Shown: piece by piece, positions 23,497 through 31,984 of the stretch
How the letters are laid out: each line of letters begins with the position of its first letter
Numbering within the stretch: the stretch's first letter is position 1
From: Pirellulales bacterium
GTDB lineage: Bacteria > Planctomycetota > Planctomycetia > Pirellulales > JAICIG01
Direction of reading: 5' to 3'
Assembly (NCBI GenBank): GCA_035533075.1
Contig: DATLUO010000140.1
Coordinates: forward strand, 1-64,000
Length of the DNA: 64,000 bases
Position numbers and translations under genes: made by a program
The notes under the pieces: model-generated
Databases searched by the model: none
Seen by the model: only the letters and a program-made list of their open reading frames with translations
Told to the model about the DNA's origin: nothing

Positions 23497-26214
23497 TTAC
23501 GACGGTCCCGCCGCTTCCGGCTCCAGACCGTCGAGCCGCTTGCGGACCAGCACCACGTCGCCGGCCAAGCTGTGATCCAGCTCGAAGCCGCGGTCGCGGA
23601 AAATGGCCAGCATGCGAGTGTTGTCGCGCATGGTCTCGGCCGTGATGCGGCGGAGCTGCCAGTCGCGTGCGATCTCCAAGCTGTAATCGGTCAGCAGTCC
23701 GCCCAATCCGCGCGACTGCCAACGGTCGCCCACCAACAGCGCATACTCCGCCTGCTGGTGATCGGGATCCGCCACCAGCCGTGCCACGCCGGCCAGCTTC
23801 TGCACGCCGTCGACCTCCAATTCCGCCACAATCGCCAGCTCGCGGTCGTAGTCGAGGTAGCAGAAGCGGGTCGCCATTTCGTGCGTGACTTCCTTCAAGA
23901 AGCCGCGGAAGCGCGACCAAAGCGATTCGGGCGAGCAACTCGCCAGCAACTCGTGCCAGAGCGGCTCGTCTTCCGGCTTGATCGGACGGAACACGGCCTC
24001 TCCGCCGTCGGTCAGCGTCACGCGGCGCACGTACTGCTCCGGATACGGCCGGATGGCCAAGTGGCTGAACGGCCGCGGCGCCGCGTTCATCCGCTGGCGA
24101 TCGATCACCATCCGCGCATCGAGCGCCAGCACCTCTTGCGGCGTGACCAGCAGCGGATTGACGTCGATCTCGACGATCTCCGGAAAATCGGCCACCAGAT
24201 AAGAGAACCGCATGATGACGTCGATCAGCCGATCGACCTCGACCGCCGGCCGGCCCCGATAGCCGTTCAACAGCGGCCACGACCGCAGCGATTCGAGCAT
24301 CCGCGTGGCCAGCCGCTCGTTCAAGGGCGGCAGGCCCAAGGCCCGGTCCTGAAACAACTCCGCCGTCACGCCGCCCGCTCCGACCATGATCACCGCCCCA
24401 AACACCGGATCTTGCTTGGCGCCGAGAATCAACTCCACGCCGTCGGGCGCCGCCATCATCCGTTCGACCGTCACGCCCTCGATGCGGGCCTCCGGCCGAC
24501 GCTGACGGGCGGCCAGCGTGACGCGTTCATACGCCGCCCGCACCTGGTCCTGGTTGGCCAGGTTCAGGGCCACCCCGCCCACGTCGGTCTTGTGCGTGAT
24601 GTCAGGCGACGCGATCTTCAGCACCACCGGATAGCCCACCAGATTCGCCACCTTGACCGCTTCGTCGGCGTCGCGGGCACGCAACGGCAAGGTGGTGGGA
24701 ATGCCGTAGGCGTCGAGCAGCTCTTTCGAATCGTCCTCCGAGAGAATGTCTTGCCCCTTCGAAGCCAGGTCGTGAAAGCGGCCGCGGGCCGACGGGCGGT
24801 CGAGCTTGAACGTCAGCGGAACTTCGCGAGGCGTCTCGTAAAGCGTTTCCAGGTTCTTGGCATATCGGATGAGATACATGAAGGCACGGATGGCATGTAC
24901 CGGCGTGGCGTAGGTCGGCACGCCCACGTCGTTGAGCAACCGCACGCCCTCGCGCACCGAGGGGCCGCCCATCCACACCGCCAGCACCGGCTTGTGAAAC
25001 CGTGACGCGACTTCGCCCACTGCCCGTGCGGTGCCGGTGGGATCGGTCATGGCCTGGGGCGTGAGCATGACCAGCGCCGCGTCGACGTCGCCGTCGCGCA
25101 GCACCAACTCGAGCGCTTTCGCCAGGCGTTCAGGCGGCGCGTCGCCGAGCACGTCGACCGGATTGCCGTGCGACCAGAACGAAGGAAGCACGTCGTCAAG
25201 CTTGGCCCGCAAATCGTCGGAGAGCGTGGCCAGCGTCCCCTGCCGGGCCAGCAGGGCGTCGGTGGCCATCACGCCCGGACCACCGGCGTTGGTGACAATG
25301 GCCAGCCGCGGCCCCTTGGGAATGTGCTTTCGCGCGAGCAGCTCGGCACAATCGAACAGGTCGTCGACTTGCGTGACGCGCACCGCACCGGCGCGTTCCA
25401 GCGCGGCGTCGTAGACGGCGTCGACGCCGGCCATCGCTCCCGTGTGCGAAGCGGCGGCCTTGGCCGACTGCGGGAAGCGGCCCGCCTTGTAGACCACGAT
25501 CGGCTTGGAGCGGGCAAAGGCCCGCGCGGCCGACATGAATTGCCGGGCGTCGGTGATCGACTCGATGTAGAGCACGATCGACCGGGTGGCCGGGTCGGCG
25601 CCGAAATAGTCGATCAGGTCGCCGACGCCCACGTCGAGCATGTTGCCGATCGAGACGAAGTTGGAGAAGCCGATGTTCTCGTCGAGCGCCCAATCGAGCA
25701 CCGACGTACACAAGGCGCCCGACTGCGAGAGAAAGGCGACATGGCCCGCCTTGGGCATGGTCGAGGCGAAACTGGCGTTCAGCCCAATCTGCGGGGCGAT
25801 CACGCCCAGGCAGTTCGGGCCGATGATCCGCAAACCTTCGTAGCGCTCGGCTTCGCGGCGAATCTCCTCTTCCAGCGCGCGGCCTTCCGGTCCCACTTCG
25901 CGAAACCCGGCGGAGAGAATCACAATGCCCCGCGTGCCGGCCTCGCCGCACTCGCGCACCACGCCGGGCACCGTGGGCGCCGGCGTGCAGATCACGGCCA
26001 GATCGGGCGGAGGCGAGAGCTGGCCGACGTGGGCCACGGCAGGCACGCCCTGCACGCTCGACTGCTTGGGATTGACCGCATGGACGGCCCCGCCGAAACC
26101 GAAGCTGAGTAGATTGTGCAAGACCGTATGGCCGACCTTGCCCGGCTGTTCGCTGGCGCCAATCACGGCCACGCTCTTCGGACGGAAAATCTTGTCGAGA
26201 TTATGAACGGGCAC
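23497..26214 (-). CDS. Acetate-CoA ligase (ADP-forming)-like protein fused to a GNAT acetyltransferase (Pat/YfiQ type)
   Basis: 905 residues. GTG 26214 is preceded by CAGGAGA at 7 bases, so it is preferred over the in-frame start 24 codons upstream. Domain order: CoA-binding Rossmann domain (~10-105, SVAVIGASEQPGKVGHTVLH), succinyl-CoA ligase-like domains (~125-440, FLSQSGALCTSVLDWA, with the ASHTGAMAG loop), an ATP-grasp domain (~480-700, VVLKIASPDITHKTDVGGVA), and a C-terminal GNAT domain (~725-895, LLVGDRWQSRGLGGLLTDYS). This is the architecture of protein lysine acetyltransferases Pat/YfiQ, whose ligase part is often regulatory and which acetylate acyl-CoA synthetases. Whether the ligase half is active cannot be told. 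Confidence 0.9.
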   Translation of the reverse strand: MPVHNLDKIFRPKSVAVIGASEQPGKVGHTVLHNLLSFGFGGAVHAVNPKQSSVQGVPAVAHVGQLSPPPDLAVICTPAPTVPGVVRECGEAGTRGIVILSAGFREVGPEGRALEEEIRREAERYEGLRIIGPNCLGVIAPQIGLNASFASTMPKAGHVAFLSQSGALCTSVLDWALDENIGFSNFVSIGNMLDVGVGDLIDYFGADPATRSIVLYIESITDARQFMSAARAFARSKPIVVYKAGRFPQSAKAAASHTGAMAGVDAVYDAALERAGAVRVTQVDDLFDCAELLARKHIPKGPRLAIVTNAGGPGVMATDALLARQGTLATLSDDLRAKLDDVLPSFWSHGNPVDVLGDAPPERLAKALELVLRDGDVDAALVMLTPQAMTDPTGTARAVGEVASRFHKPVLAVWMGGPSVREGVRLLNDVGVPTYATPVHAIRAFMYLIRYAKNLETLYETPREVPLTFKLDRPSARGRFHDLASKGQDILSEDDSKELLDAYGIPTTLPLRARDADEAVKVANLVGYPVVLKIASPDITHKTDVGGVALNLANQDQVRAAYERVTLAARQRRPEARIEGVTVERMMAAPDGVELILGAKQDPVFGAVIMVGAGGVTAELFQDRALGLPPLNERLATRMLESLRSWPLLNGYRGRPAVEVDRLIDVIMRFSYLVADFPEIVEIDVNPLLVTPQEVLALDARMVIDRQRMNAAPRPFSHLAIRPYPEQYVRRVTLTDGGEAVFRPIKPEDEPLWHELLASCSPESLWSRFRGFLKEVTHEMATRFCYLDYDRELAIVAELEVDGVQKLAGVARLVADPDHQQAEYALLVGDRWQSRGLGGLLTDYSLEIARDWQLRRITAETMRDNTRMLAIFRDRGFELDHSLAGDVVLVRKRLDGLEPEAAGPS

Positions 26215-26288
26215 GGGATGGTCTCCTGCGGTGAAGTTTGGGTCCTGTTTGTCCTGACGCCTGCCGCCTGAAACCTGACGCCTCAAAA

Positions 26289-26329
26289 CGGTGGGCCGGC
26301 GCTCGCAAGCTCGCTGGTCCCACCCTACC
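26289..26329. repeat. Palindromic repeat of the GGTGGGACCAGCG family
   Basis: Imperfect palindrome with arms GGTGGGCCGGCG and CGCTGGTCCCACC around a 10-base loop (CTCGCAAGCT). It sits between the sugar ABC permease and the acyl-CoA ligase gene. Other copies: 33240-33278, 33294-33329, 36088-36130, 58136-58175. Confidence 0.8.
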
Positions 26330-26364
26330 TCGAATGCCGAACTCGTTTGTCAAATCCAGCAGGT

Positions 26365-27318
26365 CTAACGTCCGCCGCCTTTCTCCGCGCGGCGACGCAA
26401 GAACTCGTCGAGCAGCGCCCCCAAGAGCAGCGCGCCGCCAATCACCGTGTATTCCAACGAGGAGGCGACTTTCCACATTTGCGTGAAGGTGGGCAGGATG
26501 CGGATGATAGCGGCTCCGATCAGGATGCCCAGCACGCTTCCCTCGCCGCCCCGCAAACTGCATCCTCCCAGCACGGCGCCGGCGATCGCATACAACTCGA
26601 AGAAGTTGCCCGTGCTGCTCGGCTGCACCGAGTTCTCCTCCATCAGAAACAATACCGAGAAAAAAGCCGCCAGCGTCGAACACAGCACGTAAGCCAGAAT
26701 GCGGTAGCGGTCGGTCGGCACGCCCGCATATCGGGCGGCCTGCTCGTTGCTGCCGATGGCATACAGGTAGCGTCCGTGGATGCTGAAGTGCAGAAAGACC
26801 GTGGCCACCGCCGCCAATGCGAGAAAAATGACCAACGACATCGGCAGCCCCAGCAGGTCGCGGCTTTTGGCCAGCCAATACTTCCACTCCGGAAACGCGT
26901 TGCCCAGTCCCTGCACTTTGTCGCCGGCCAGCCAGCGGGCGGCGCCGCGATAAATGAACAATCCGCACAGCGTCACCACAAACGCCTGCACCCTCAGCTT
27001 GGTGACAACCAGCCCGTTCATCAGCCCGATGGCCGCCCCCGTGGCGAGCACCGCCGCCGTGGCCGCGGCGGGATGCCAGTGCAAACGCACCAGCAACAGG
27101 GCCATGATCGTGGCGCAAAAGCCCACCACCGAACCGATCGAGAGGTCGATGCCGCCGCTGATGATGAGCATGCCCGCTCCCAGGCTGATGATGCCGTACA
27201 GGCCGGTCCGCTTGCCGAGATTCAGATGGTTGCTGAGCGAGCGAGCGCTCTCGTCGGCCGCCAGCATCGCCACGTAAAGGACCACCAGGAAGGCGGTCAG
27301 GCCCAAAAGCTTTTTCAT
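26365..27318 (-). CDS. Sugar ABC transporter permease (RbsC-like)
   Basis: 317 residues from ATG 27318, inner membrane, about nine hydrophobic helices. The BPD_transp_2 family pattern is clear: ISLGAGMLIISGGIDLSIGS (~44-64), FVVTLCGLFIYRGAARWL, IYAIGSNEQAARYAGVPTD-like segment (~190-210, ATPase-coupling loop), and AIAGAVLGGCSLRGGEGSVL (~250-270). It forms the transmembrane channel of a ribose/xylose-type importer with the ATPase upstream (ATGA overlap 27315-27318) and the binding protein before it. The operon order is binding protein, ATPase, permease. Confidence 0.92.
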   Translation of the reverse strand: MKKLLGLTAFLVVLYVAMLAADESARSLSNHLNLGKRTGLYGIISLGAGMLIISGGIDLSIGSVVGFCATIMALLLVRLHWHPAAATAAVLATGAAIGLMNGLVVTKLRVQAFVVTLCGLFIYRGAARWLAGDKVQGLGNAFPEWKYWLAKSRDLLGLPMSLVIFLALAAVATVFLHFSIHGRYLYAIGSNEQAARYAGVPTDRYRILAYVLCSTLAAFFSVLFLMEENSVQPSSTGNFFELYAIAGAVLGGCSLRGGEGSVLGILIGAAIIRILPTFTQMWKVASSLEYTVIGGALLLGALLDEFLRRRAEKGGGR

Positions 27319-28907
27319 TCGCGAGATTCGCCTCCGGTGGCAAGCTGCATGATCGCTTCTTCGGTCATAAGTTCTCGGCCCAGTCCGCCCGCCAGCTGGC
27401 CCTGGTGCATGACGAGCACGCGGTCGCTGACGCCCAGAACCTCCTCCAGGTCGCTGGAGATCATCAGCACGCCGAGGCCTTGGTCGGCCAGCTCGCGCAT
27501 CAAGGCGTAAATCTCGGCTTTGGCGCCCACGTCGATGCCGCGCGTCGGTTCGTCGAGAATCAGCAGCCGGCAGGCACGCGCCAGCCATTTGGCGATCACG
27601 ATCTTCTGCTGGTTTCCGCCGCTCAGCAAGCCCGACCGCTGCTCGACGTGCGGCGTGCGGATGTTCAGCCGCTGGCGCATCGTATCGGCCAGCTCGCGCT
27701 CGGCGCGTCGCGCCACCAGGCCCCAATGATTCAGGCGGTCCAGTGAGGGGAGGCTGATATTCTCTTTGACGCTCATCGCCAACAGCAGACCCTGGCTGCG
27801 GCGGTCTTCCGGTACGAGGAACACTCCGGCCGCAATCGCGTCGGCGGGCGAGCGCGTGCGAACGAGCTTGCCATCCACGGCGATCGTACCGCCCAGCAAC
27901 GGACGAACGCCGAAGATCGCTTCGGCCAGTTCCGTGCGTCCGGCGCCCATCAGGCCCGCCATGCCTACGATCTCGCCGCCGTGAATCGCAAAGTCGATCG
28001 GCCGCCGCTGCGCCGGTTCGACGACAAGTCCACGGGCTTCAAACACCGGCTTGTGGTGTAGGCGTCCCGCCTGCGCGACGACAGGCGGGACGCCTAAACC
28101 TGAAGCAAGAGCAGGCGGGACGCCTGCACCACAAGGGGCGCGATGAAAGAACTGCTTGACGTCGCGGCCGACCATCAACCGCACGATGGCGTCGTGCGAG
28201 ATTTCGTCGCGCGTCAGCTCGCCCGCGTTGCGGCCGTCGCGCAGCACCGTCACGCGATCGGCAATCGCCCGCACCTCGGCCAGCCGGTGCGAAATGTATA
28301 GAATGCTCACGCCGTCGTGTTTCAAGTCACGAATCACCTCGAACAAACGGTCGGTCTCGCGCTGCGTCAGGCTGCTGGTCGGTTCGTCCATGATCAGCAC
28401 GCGGCTTTTCAAGGAAACCGCCCGTGCGATCTCGACAAGCTGCTGCTGCCCGATCGACAAACGCGAGACGGGCGTCTGCGGCGAACAATCGAGTCCCAGC
28501 CGTTCGATCACGGCCACCGCGTCGGAGTAGATGCTGCGGCGGATCAACCCCAGCGGTCCGCCCCAACGCGGCTCGCGGCCCAGGAACAAATTGCCCGCCA
28601 CGTCCAGGCTCTCGGCCAGGTTCAGTTCTTGATGGATCAGCGTGATGCCCAGCCGCTGGGCGGCTTCGACCGTGCCGATTTCGACGGGGCTGCCGTCGAG
28701 CAAGATTTCGCCGGCGTCGGGCGTATAAACTCCGCCCAGGATCTTCATCAACGTCGATTTGCCGGCGCCGTTCTCGCCCACGACGCACAGTGTTTCGCCG
28801 CGGTCCAGACGCAGGCCGACCTGCTGCAAGGCGCGGACGCCGGGAAACGATTTGGAGATGCCGGCCGCCTCAACCAGCGGCGGGGCACTGTGGGCCGTGC
28901 TCGTCAC
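27315..28907 (-). CDS. Sugar ABC transporter ATP-binding protein, two ATPase domains (RbsA/MglA-like)
   Basis: 530 residues. GTG 28907 with AGGAG 6 bases upstream, just after the stop of the binding-protein gene, is the likely start. First ATPase domain: Walker A GENGAGKST (~44-52), signature LSIGQQQLVEIARA, Walker B RVLIMDEPTSSL. Second: degenerate Walker A GLMGAGRTEL, as usual in this family, signature LSGGNQQKIVIAKW, and LLILDEPTRGIDVG. It energises uptake of a pentose or similar sugar. Between the domains lies a 28-30-residue insert (GAGVPPALASGLGVPPVVAQ, then AGRLHH) encoded by a palindromic repeat at 28050-28136. It sits in the linker and should not disturb either ATPase fold. Confidence 0.92.
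   Translation of the reverse strand: MTSTAHSAPPLVEAAGISKSFPGVRALQQVGLRLDRGETLCVVGENGAGKSTLMKILGGVYTPDAGEILLDGSPVEIGTVEAAQRLGITLIHQELNLAESLDVAGNLFLGREPRWGGPLGLIRRSIYSDAVAVIERLGLDCSPQTPVSRLSIGQQQLVEIARAVSLKSRVLIMDEPTSSLTQRETDRLFEVIRDLKHDGVSILYISHRLAEVRAIADRVTVLRDGRNAGELTRDEISHDAIVRLMVGRDVKQFFHRAPCGAGVPPALASGLGVPPVVAQAGRLHHKPVFEARGLVVEPAQRRPIDFAIHGGEIVGMAGLMGAGRTELAEAIFGVRPLLGGTIAVDGKLVRTRSPADAIAAGVFLVPEDRRSQGLLLAMSVKENISLPSLDRLNHWGLVARRAERELADTMRQRLNIRTPHVEQRSGLLSGGNQQKIVIAKWLARACRLLILDEPTRGIDVGAKAEIYALMRELADQGLGVLMISSDLEEVLGVSDRVLVMHQGQLAGGLGRELMTEEAIMQLATGGESRE
28050..28136. repeat. In-frame palindromic repeat (GGCGTCCCGCCTGC family) inside the sugar ABC ATPase gene
   Basis: The left arm (28051-28074, core AGGCGTCCCGCCTGC) and right arm (28111-28135, core GCAGGCGGGACGCCT) are inverted, and a third partial arm (28079-28097) lies between. 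The ~87-base element keeps the reading frame open and encodes the linker GAGVPPALA ... AGRLHH. No other copy was seen in the window. Confidence 0.8.
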
Positions 28908-28918
28908 GCGCGCTCCTG

Positions 28919-29956
28919 CTATTCTTTCAGCCGCCGCAGCTCGTCGTGGAACGCTTCGACGTTGTCGCACTTGATGACCTTATAGTCGATGAACAATTCC
29001 CCACCGGCGGGCACGACCGACTTGTCGCCCTGCGCCAGGCTGTTGAGCATCTTGACGGCCTGATATCCGAACTCGAACGGCTGCTGCACGATGGTGCCGA
29101 AGATTTGGCCCTCTTTGATTCCTTCCAGCGTCTCTTCGTTCTCGTCGAATCCGACCAGCTTGACCTTGCCCGCCAGCCCCTGGTCTTTGACGGCGGCCAG
29201 CAGGGCCGGCGGATTGTAGGCCCACAAGCCGACCAGGCAGAGACTTTCCGGATCCTTGCCATGCTGCACCAGGGCGTCTTCCGCCTTATTCTTGCAGACT
29301 TCTTGCTTGGCGTCGTCGGTGAAGGTGTCGATCAGCGTAAATCTGCCCAGCTCCGGACCCTCGGCATGCTCCTTTCCGGCCAGCTCGTCGAGCACACCTT
29401 GGCGGCGGTCGATGGCGTTCTGGGCGTCCATGCTGCCGACGAAAATCGCCAGGCGTCCGCCGTCGGGCAGGGCCTCTTCGACCAACCGGCCGGCGGCCTT
29501 GCCGGCCTCGTAGTTGTTGGTGCCCAAAAAGCAGAGCCGCTTGCTCCCCGCGGGCAAATCGCTGTCCTGCGTGATGAGCGGCACCTTTTCGGCCACTTCG
29601 TCGAGAAACTCGGCCTGGTTCGCGGGATCGATCGGGCTGATGGCGATGCCTTGAACGCCCTGCACCAACAAATCTTCAATGATCTGGCGTTGCTCGGCGG
29701 CCGAGCCTTGCGGCGGCATGCGAAACTCGACCGTCACGTTCAGATCCTTGGCCGCCTTCTCGGTTCCCTTCTTGGCAATGGTCCAGAATTCGTAAGGATT
29801 GTTGGTGACGAAGGCCACGCTGGGCGTTTGGCTCGCCGTCGCTGTTGCCGGGCCGGTGGGTGAATTTGCCGGTTTGCCTGAGCTGGTGGCGCTGTTGCCT
29901 GAGCAGCCAAGCGTGCCGGCGGTCAGAATAAGGAACAGATACGTGCATCGTCGCAT
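28919..29956 (-). CDS. Sugar-binding lipoprotein of the ABC importer (RbsB-like)
   Basis: 345 residues. N-terminal lipobox LTAGTLGC, so it is anchored to the membrane by a lipidated cysteine at residue 18. A Ser/Thr/Pro linker is followed by a periplasmic-binding-protein type 1 fold: VAFVTNNPYEFWTIAKKGTE (~47-66), QRQIIEDLLVQGVQGIAISP, VPLITQDSDLPAGSKRLCFL, KLVGFDENEETLEGIKEGQI, GTIVQQPFEFGYQAVKML. The residues that contact the sugar in RbsB-like proteins lie in these strands. It is the first gene of the three-gene importer, transcribed with the ATPase and permease. Ribose is the commonest ligand in the family, but the ligand here is not known. Confidence 0.9.
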   Translation of the reverse strand: MRRCTYLFLILTAGTLGCSGNSATSSGKPANSPTGPATATASQTPSVAFVTNNPYEFWTIAKKGTEKAAKDLNVTVEFRMPPQGSAAEQRQIIEDLLVQGVQGIAISPIDPANQAEFLDEVAEKVPLITQDSDLPAGSKRLCFLGTNNYEAGKAAGRLVEEALPDGGRLAIFVGSMDAQNAIDRRQGVLDELAGKEHAEGPELGRFTLIDTFTDDAKQEVCKNKAEDALVQHGKDPESLCLVGLWAYNPPALLAAVKDQGLAGKVKLVGFDENEETLEGIKEGQIFGTIVQQPFEFGYQAVKMLNSLAQGDKSVVPAGGELFIDYKVIKCDNVEAFHDELRRLKE

Positions 29957-30196
29957 GGCGAGGCTCCCTGAAACCTGGGCGGGCGAATATTGGATGACGG
30001 TTGAGAGTCGTCATCATAATCGGCGAAACGGCCGTCCGCCACGCTGAAACTCCGCGCCCTGCGTTACCCCACAATCTCGAATGGCTCCGAACAGACCACC
30101 GCCTGCGCCATGCGGTACAGGCGGCCCAAGGCTTCTCGTTGGCACCGCGGGCAGAATCAGGCTAAACTTGCCAAAGAACATCAGGATCGCAAACGA

Positions 30197-31390
30197 ATGA
30201 TCGAACGAGTTCGGATCGAGAATTACAAGGCACTGCGCGACATCACAATCGACTTGACGCCCGTCCATGTCCTGATTGGACCGAACGACTCCGGCAAGAC
30301 GAGCGTGCTGGAGGCGATTGCGGCGCTTTGCCGTAGCACCGATCATCAGTTGAATCATGCGTTTGTTGGAGCGTGGGAGGGTAGAAGCCTTGTTTGGAAA
30401 CGACAGGCCGAGTTGCTTGTCGTGCTTACCGCCGCGGTCGAAGATGTGTCGGGTGCGTTCGAGTATAGCCTCTCCGTCCGTTTTCCAATGGCGGACCGAA
30501 ATGTAGTGGTTGAGCGTGAAGCAGTCCGCATGGACGCGAACCAGCACGAAATCGAAATTCAACCTGGACGCGGGCATCCTCGCTCGGGCGTGTTTACGTG
30601 GGAAACCAGTCCCACAGCCATACCGGATGACAAACGGCAAGCGACCGAGCGCGTGTTCGCTGCACTGGCGGGAGTGCATTACTACCGCTGGAGCCCCGGA
30701 TTCCTCGCTTTGCCCGTCGCGCCGGACTCGAAGCGGAGGTTTCGCATGGAGGCGTCAGGCTTTGGGCTGGCGCTTTGCCTCGACGACATTCTGGGATTCG
30801 ACCGCGACCGCTTTATCGCATTGGAACAGCGCTTCAAGGCGATTTTCCCGCAGGTGCGTTCGATTAAGCTCATGCCCGAGCCCGCCTTTCGCGCTCCTGC
30901 CGACGACCCTGAACAAGTTCCGCAGTTGAATCGCGCCGATGGCAAGGGTATCTACTTCGAGCTATCCGAGCGCGGACAACTGGTGGCGGCTTCGCAGGTA
31001 TCGGACGGCATGCTGCTCGTGCTGGCCTATCTCACGGTCCTTTATTTGCCACAGCCACCCCGAGTGGTGCTGGTGGAAGAACCGGAAAACGGCATCCACC
31101 CCAAGCGCCTGCAGGACGTGCTTTCGATCTTGCGCGACTTGGTGAAGGAGCAGGCGCAATCGCAAGTGATTTTGACCACGCACTCGCCCTATGTCGTCGA
31201 TCTATTTCAGCCCGACGAGGTTACACTTTGCCAGAAGTCGGCCGACGGCTCGGTTGCCGTACGCCGGCTTTCCGAAAGTCAGGCAGTCCGCGAGCAACTC
31301 GATGTCTTCACGCTTGGAGAAATCTGGACCGCCGAGGGCGATGAAGGGCTTGCCCGGCAGGCAGCAGACGTTACGGACGCCGTGCCATGA
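30197..31390 (+). CDS. AAA ATPase of the AAA_15/AAA_21 (OLD-like) group, two-gene defence candidate
   Basis: 397 residues from ATG 30197. ABC/SMC-type ATPase: an N-terminal MIERVRIENYKALRDITIDL strand set, Walker A GPNDSGKTS (~28-36), a long insertion (~70-240) in place of the coiled coil, a signature-like SQVSDGMLLVLAYLTV, Walker B VVLVEEPENGIHPKRL (~310-325) and the H-loop ILTTHSPYVVDLF. Such ATPases pair with TOPRIM or other nucleases in OLD, Gabija, PARIS and related anti-phage systems. The next gene overlaps it by 4 bases (ATGA) and encodes a DUF4276-like protein. That pairing points to defence against phage or plasmids; inferred, not shown. Confidence 0.85.
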   Translation: MIERVRIENYKALRDITIDLTPVHVLIGPNDSGKTSVLEAIAALCRSTDHQLNHAFVGAWEGRSLVWKRQAELLVVLTAAVEDVSGAFEYSLSVRFPMADRNVVVEREAVRMDANQHEIEIQPGRGHPRSGVFTWETSPTAIPDDKRQATERVFAALAGVHYYRWSPGFLALPVAPDSKRRFRMEASGFGLALCLDDILGFDRDRFIALEQRFKAIFPQVRSIKLMPEPAFRAPADDPEQVPQLNRADGKGIYFELSERGQLVAASQVSDGMLLVLAYLTVLYLPQPPRVVLVEEPENGIHPKRLQDVLSILRDLVKEQAQSQVILTTHSPYVVDLFQPDEVTLCQKSADGSVAVRRLSESQAVREQLDVFTLGEIWTAEGDEGLARQAADVTDAVP

Positions 31391-31959
31391 AGGTATTACT
31401 CGTATCCGAGGGAAAGCACGAGTTGAGCGGTTCCTTGGAAACGCTTGTCCGCCGACTCTCATCGCTCAAGCTGGAGGTGGATCACGACCGAGTAAGCCGG
31501 GGCGACATCCACGCGCACCACGGAAAGGGGCAAGGGTTCTTCAAACGTGCCCTTCGTTGGATGCTCGAAGCGCGCAAGCGCGGTTACGAAGCTCTCGTCC
31601 TCGTCGTCGATGAGGACGGACAGGCCGAGCGGGTGAAAGAGATGACGGCGGCTCAGGAGTCGTCGCTGATTGCCTTCCGCCGGGCACTTGGCATCGCCGT
31701 CCGGACCTTTGATGCCTGGATGCTGGCGGACGAGAAGGCTTTATCGTCTATTCTAGGAGGCGAAATCGAGCGACAACCGTCGCCGGAAGGAATTCACAAT
31801 CCGAAGCAAGTGTGTATGAAGCTCCGCGATGAATGCAAAGCCGACCTTGCGCAGAGCGAGATGTACGCCAAGTTGGCCGAAGCCATCGAGCTGCCAATCC
31901 TTGAGCAGCGATGTGCAAGAGGATTCGCGCCCTTCGCTCATCGCGTAAAAACCCTGTGA
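31387..31959 (+). CDS. DUF4276/TOPRIM-like partner of the AAA ATPase
   Basis: 190 residues, start overlapping the ATPase stop (ATGA). The acidic motifs of the DUF4276 group are visible: LLVSEGKHEL (~4-13, the conserved glutamate), ALVLVVDEDGQAERV (~70-84, D-x-D) and RTFDAWMLADEKAL (~105-118). DUF4276 proteins are predicted metal-dependent nucleases with a TOPRIM-like fold and are found with AAA ATPases in defence islands. With the ATPase it forms a compact two-gene module, resembling OLD or PARIS with the subunits on separate chains. It ends 25 bases before a housekeeping-type dipeptidase gene, with no toxin or integrase beside it. Confidence 0.75.
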   Translation: MKVLLVSEGKHELSGSLETLVRRLSSLKLEVDHDRVSRGDIHAHHGKGQGFFKRALRWMLEARKRGYEALVLVVDEDGQAERVKEMTAAQESSLIAFRRALGIAVRTFDAWMLADEKALSSILGGEIERQPSPEGIHNPKQVCMKLRDECKADLAQSEMYAKLAEAIELPILEQRCARGFAPFAHRVKTL

Positions 31960-31984
31960 GTTATCCCGAACGACTGTAAACCGC

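Noticed and set aside
23225-24280. A minus-strand frame running through the MITE-like element into the ligase/GNAT gene
   Set aside because: Out of frame with the GNAT domain and made partly of the element; the GNAT frame ends properly at 23497.
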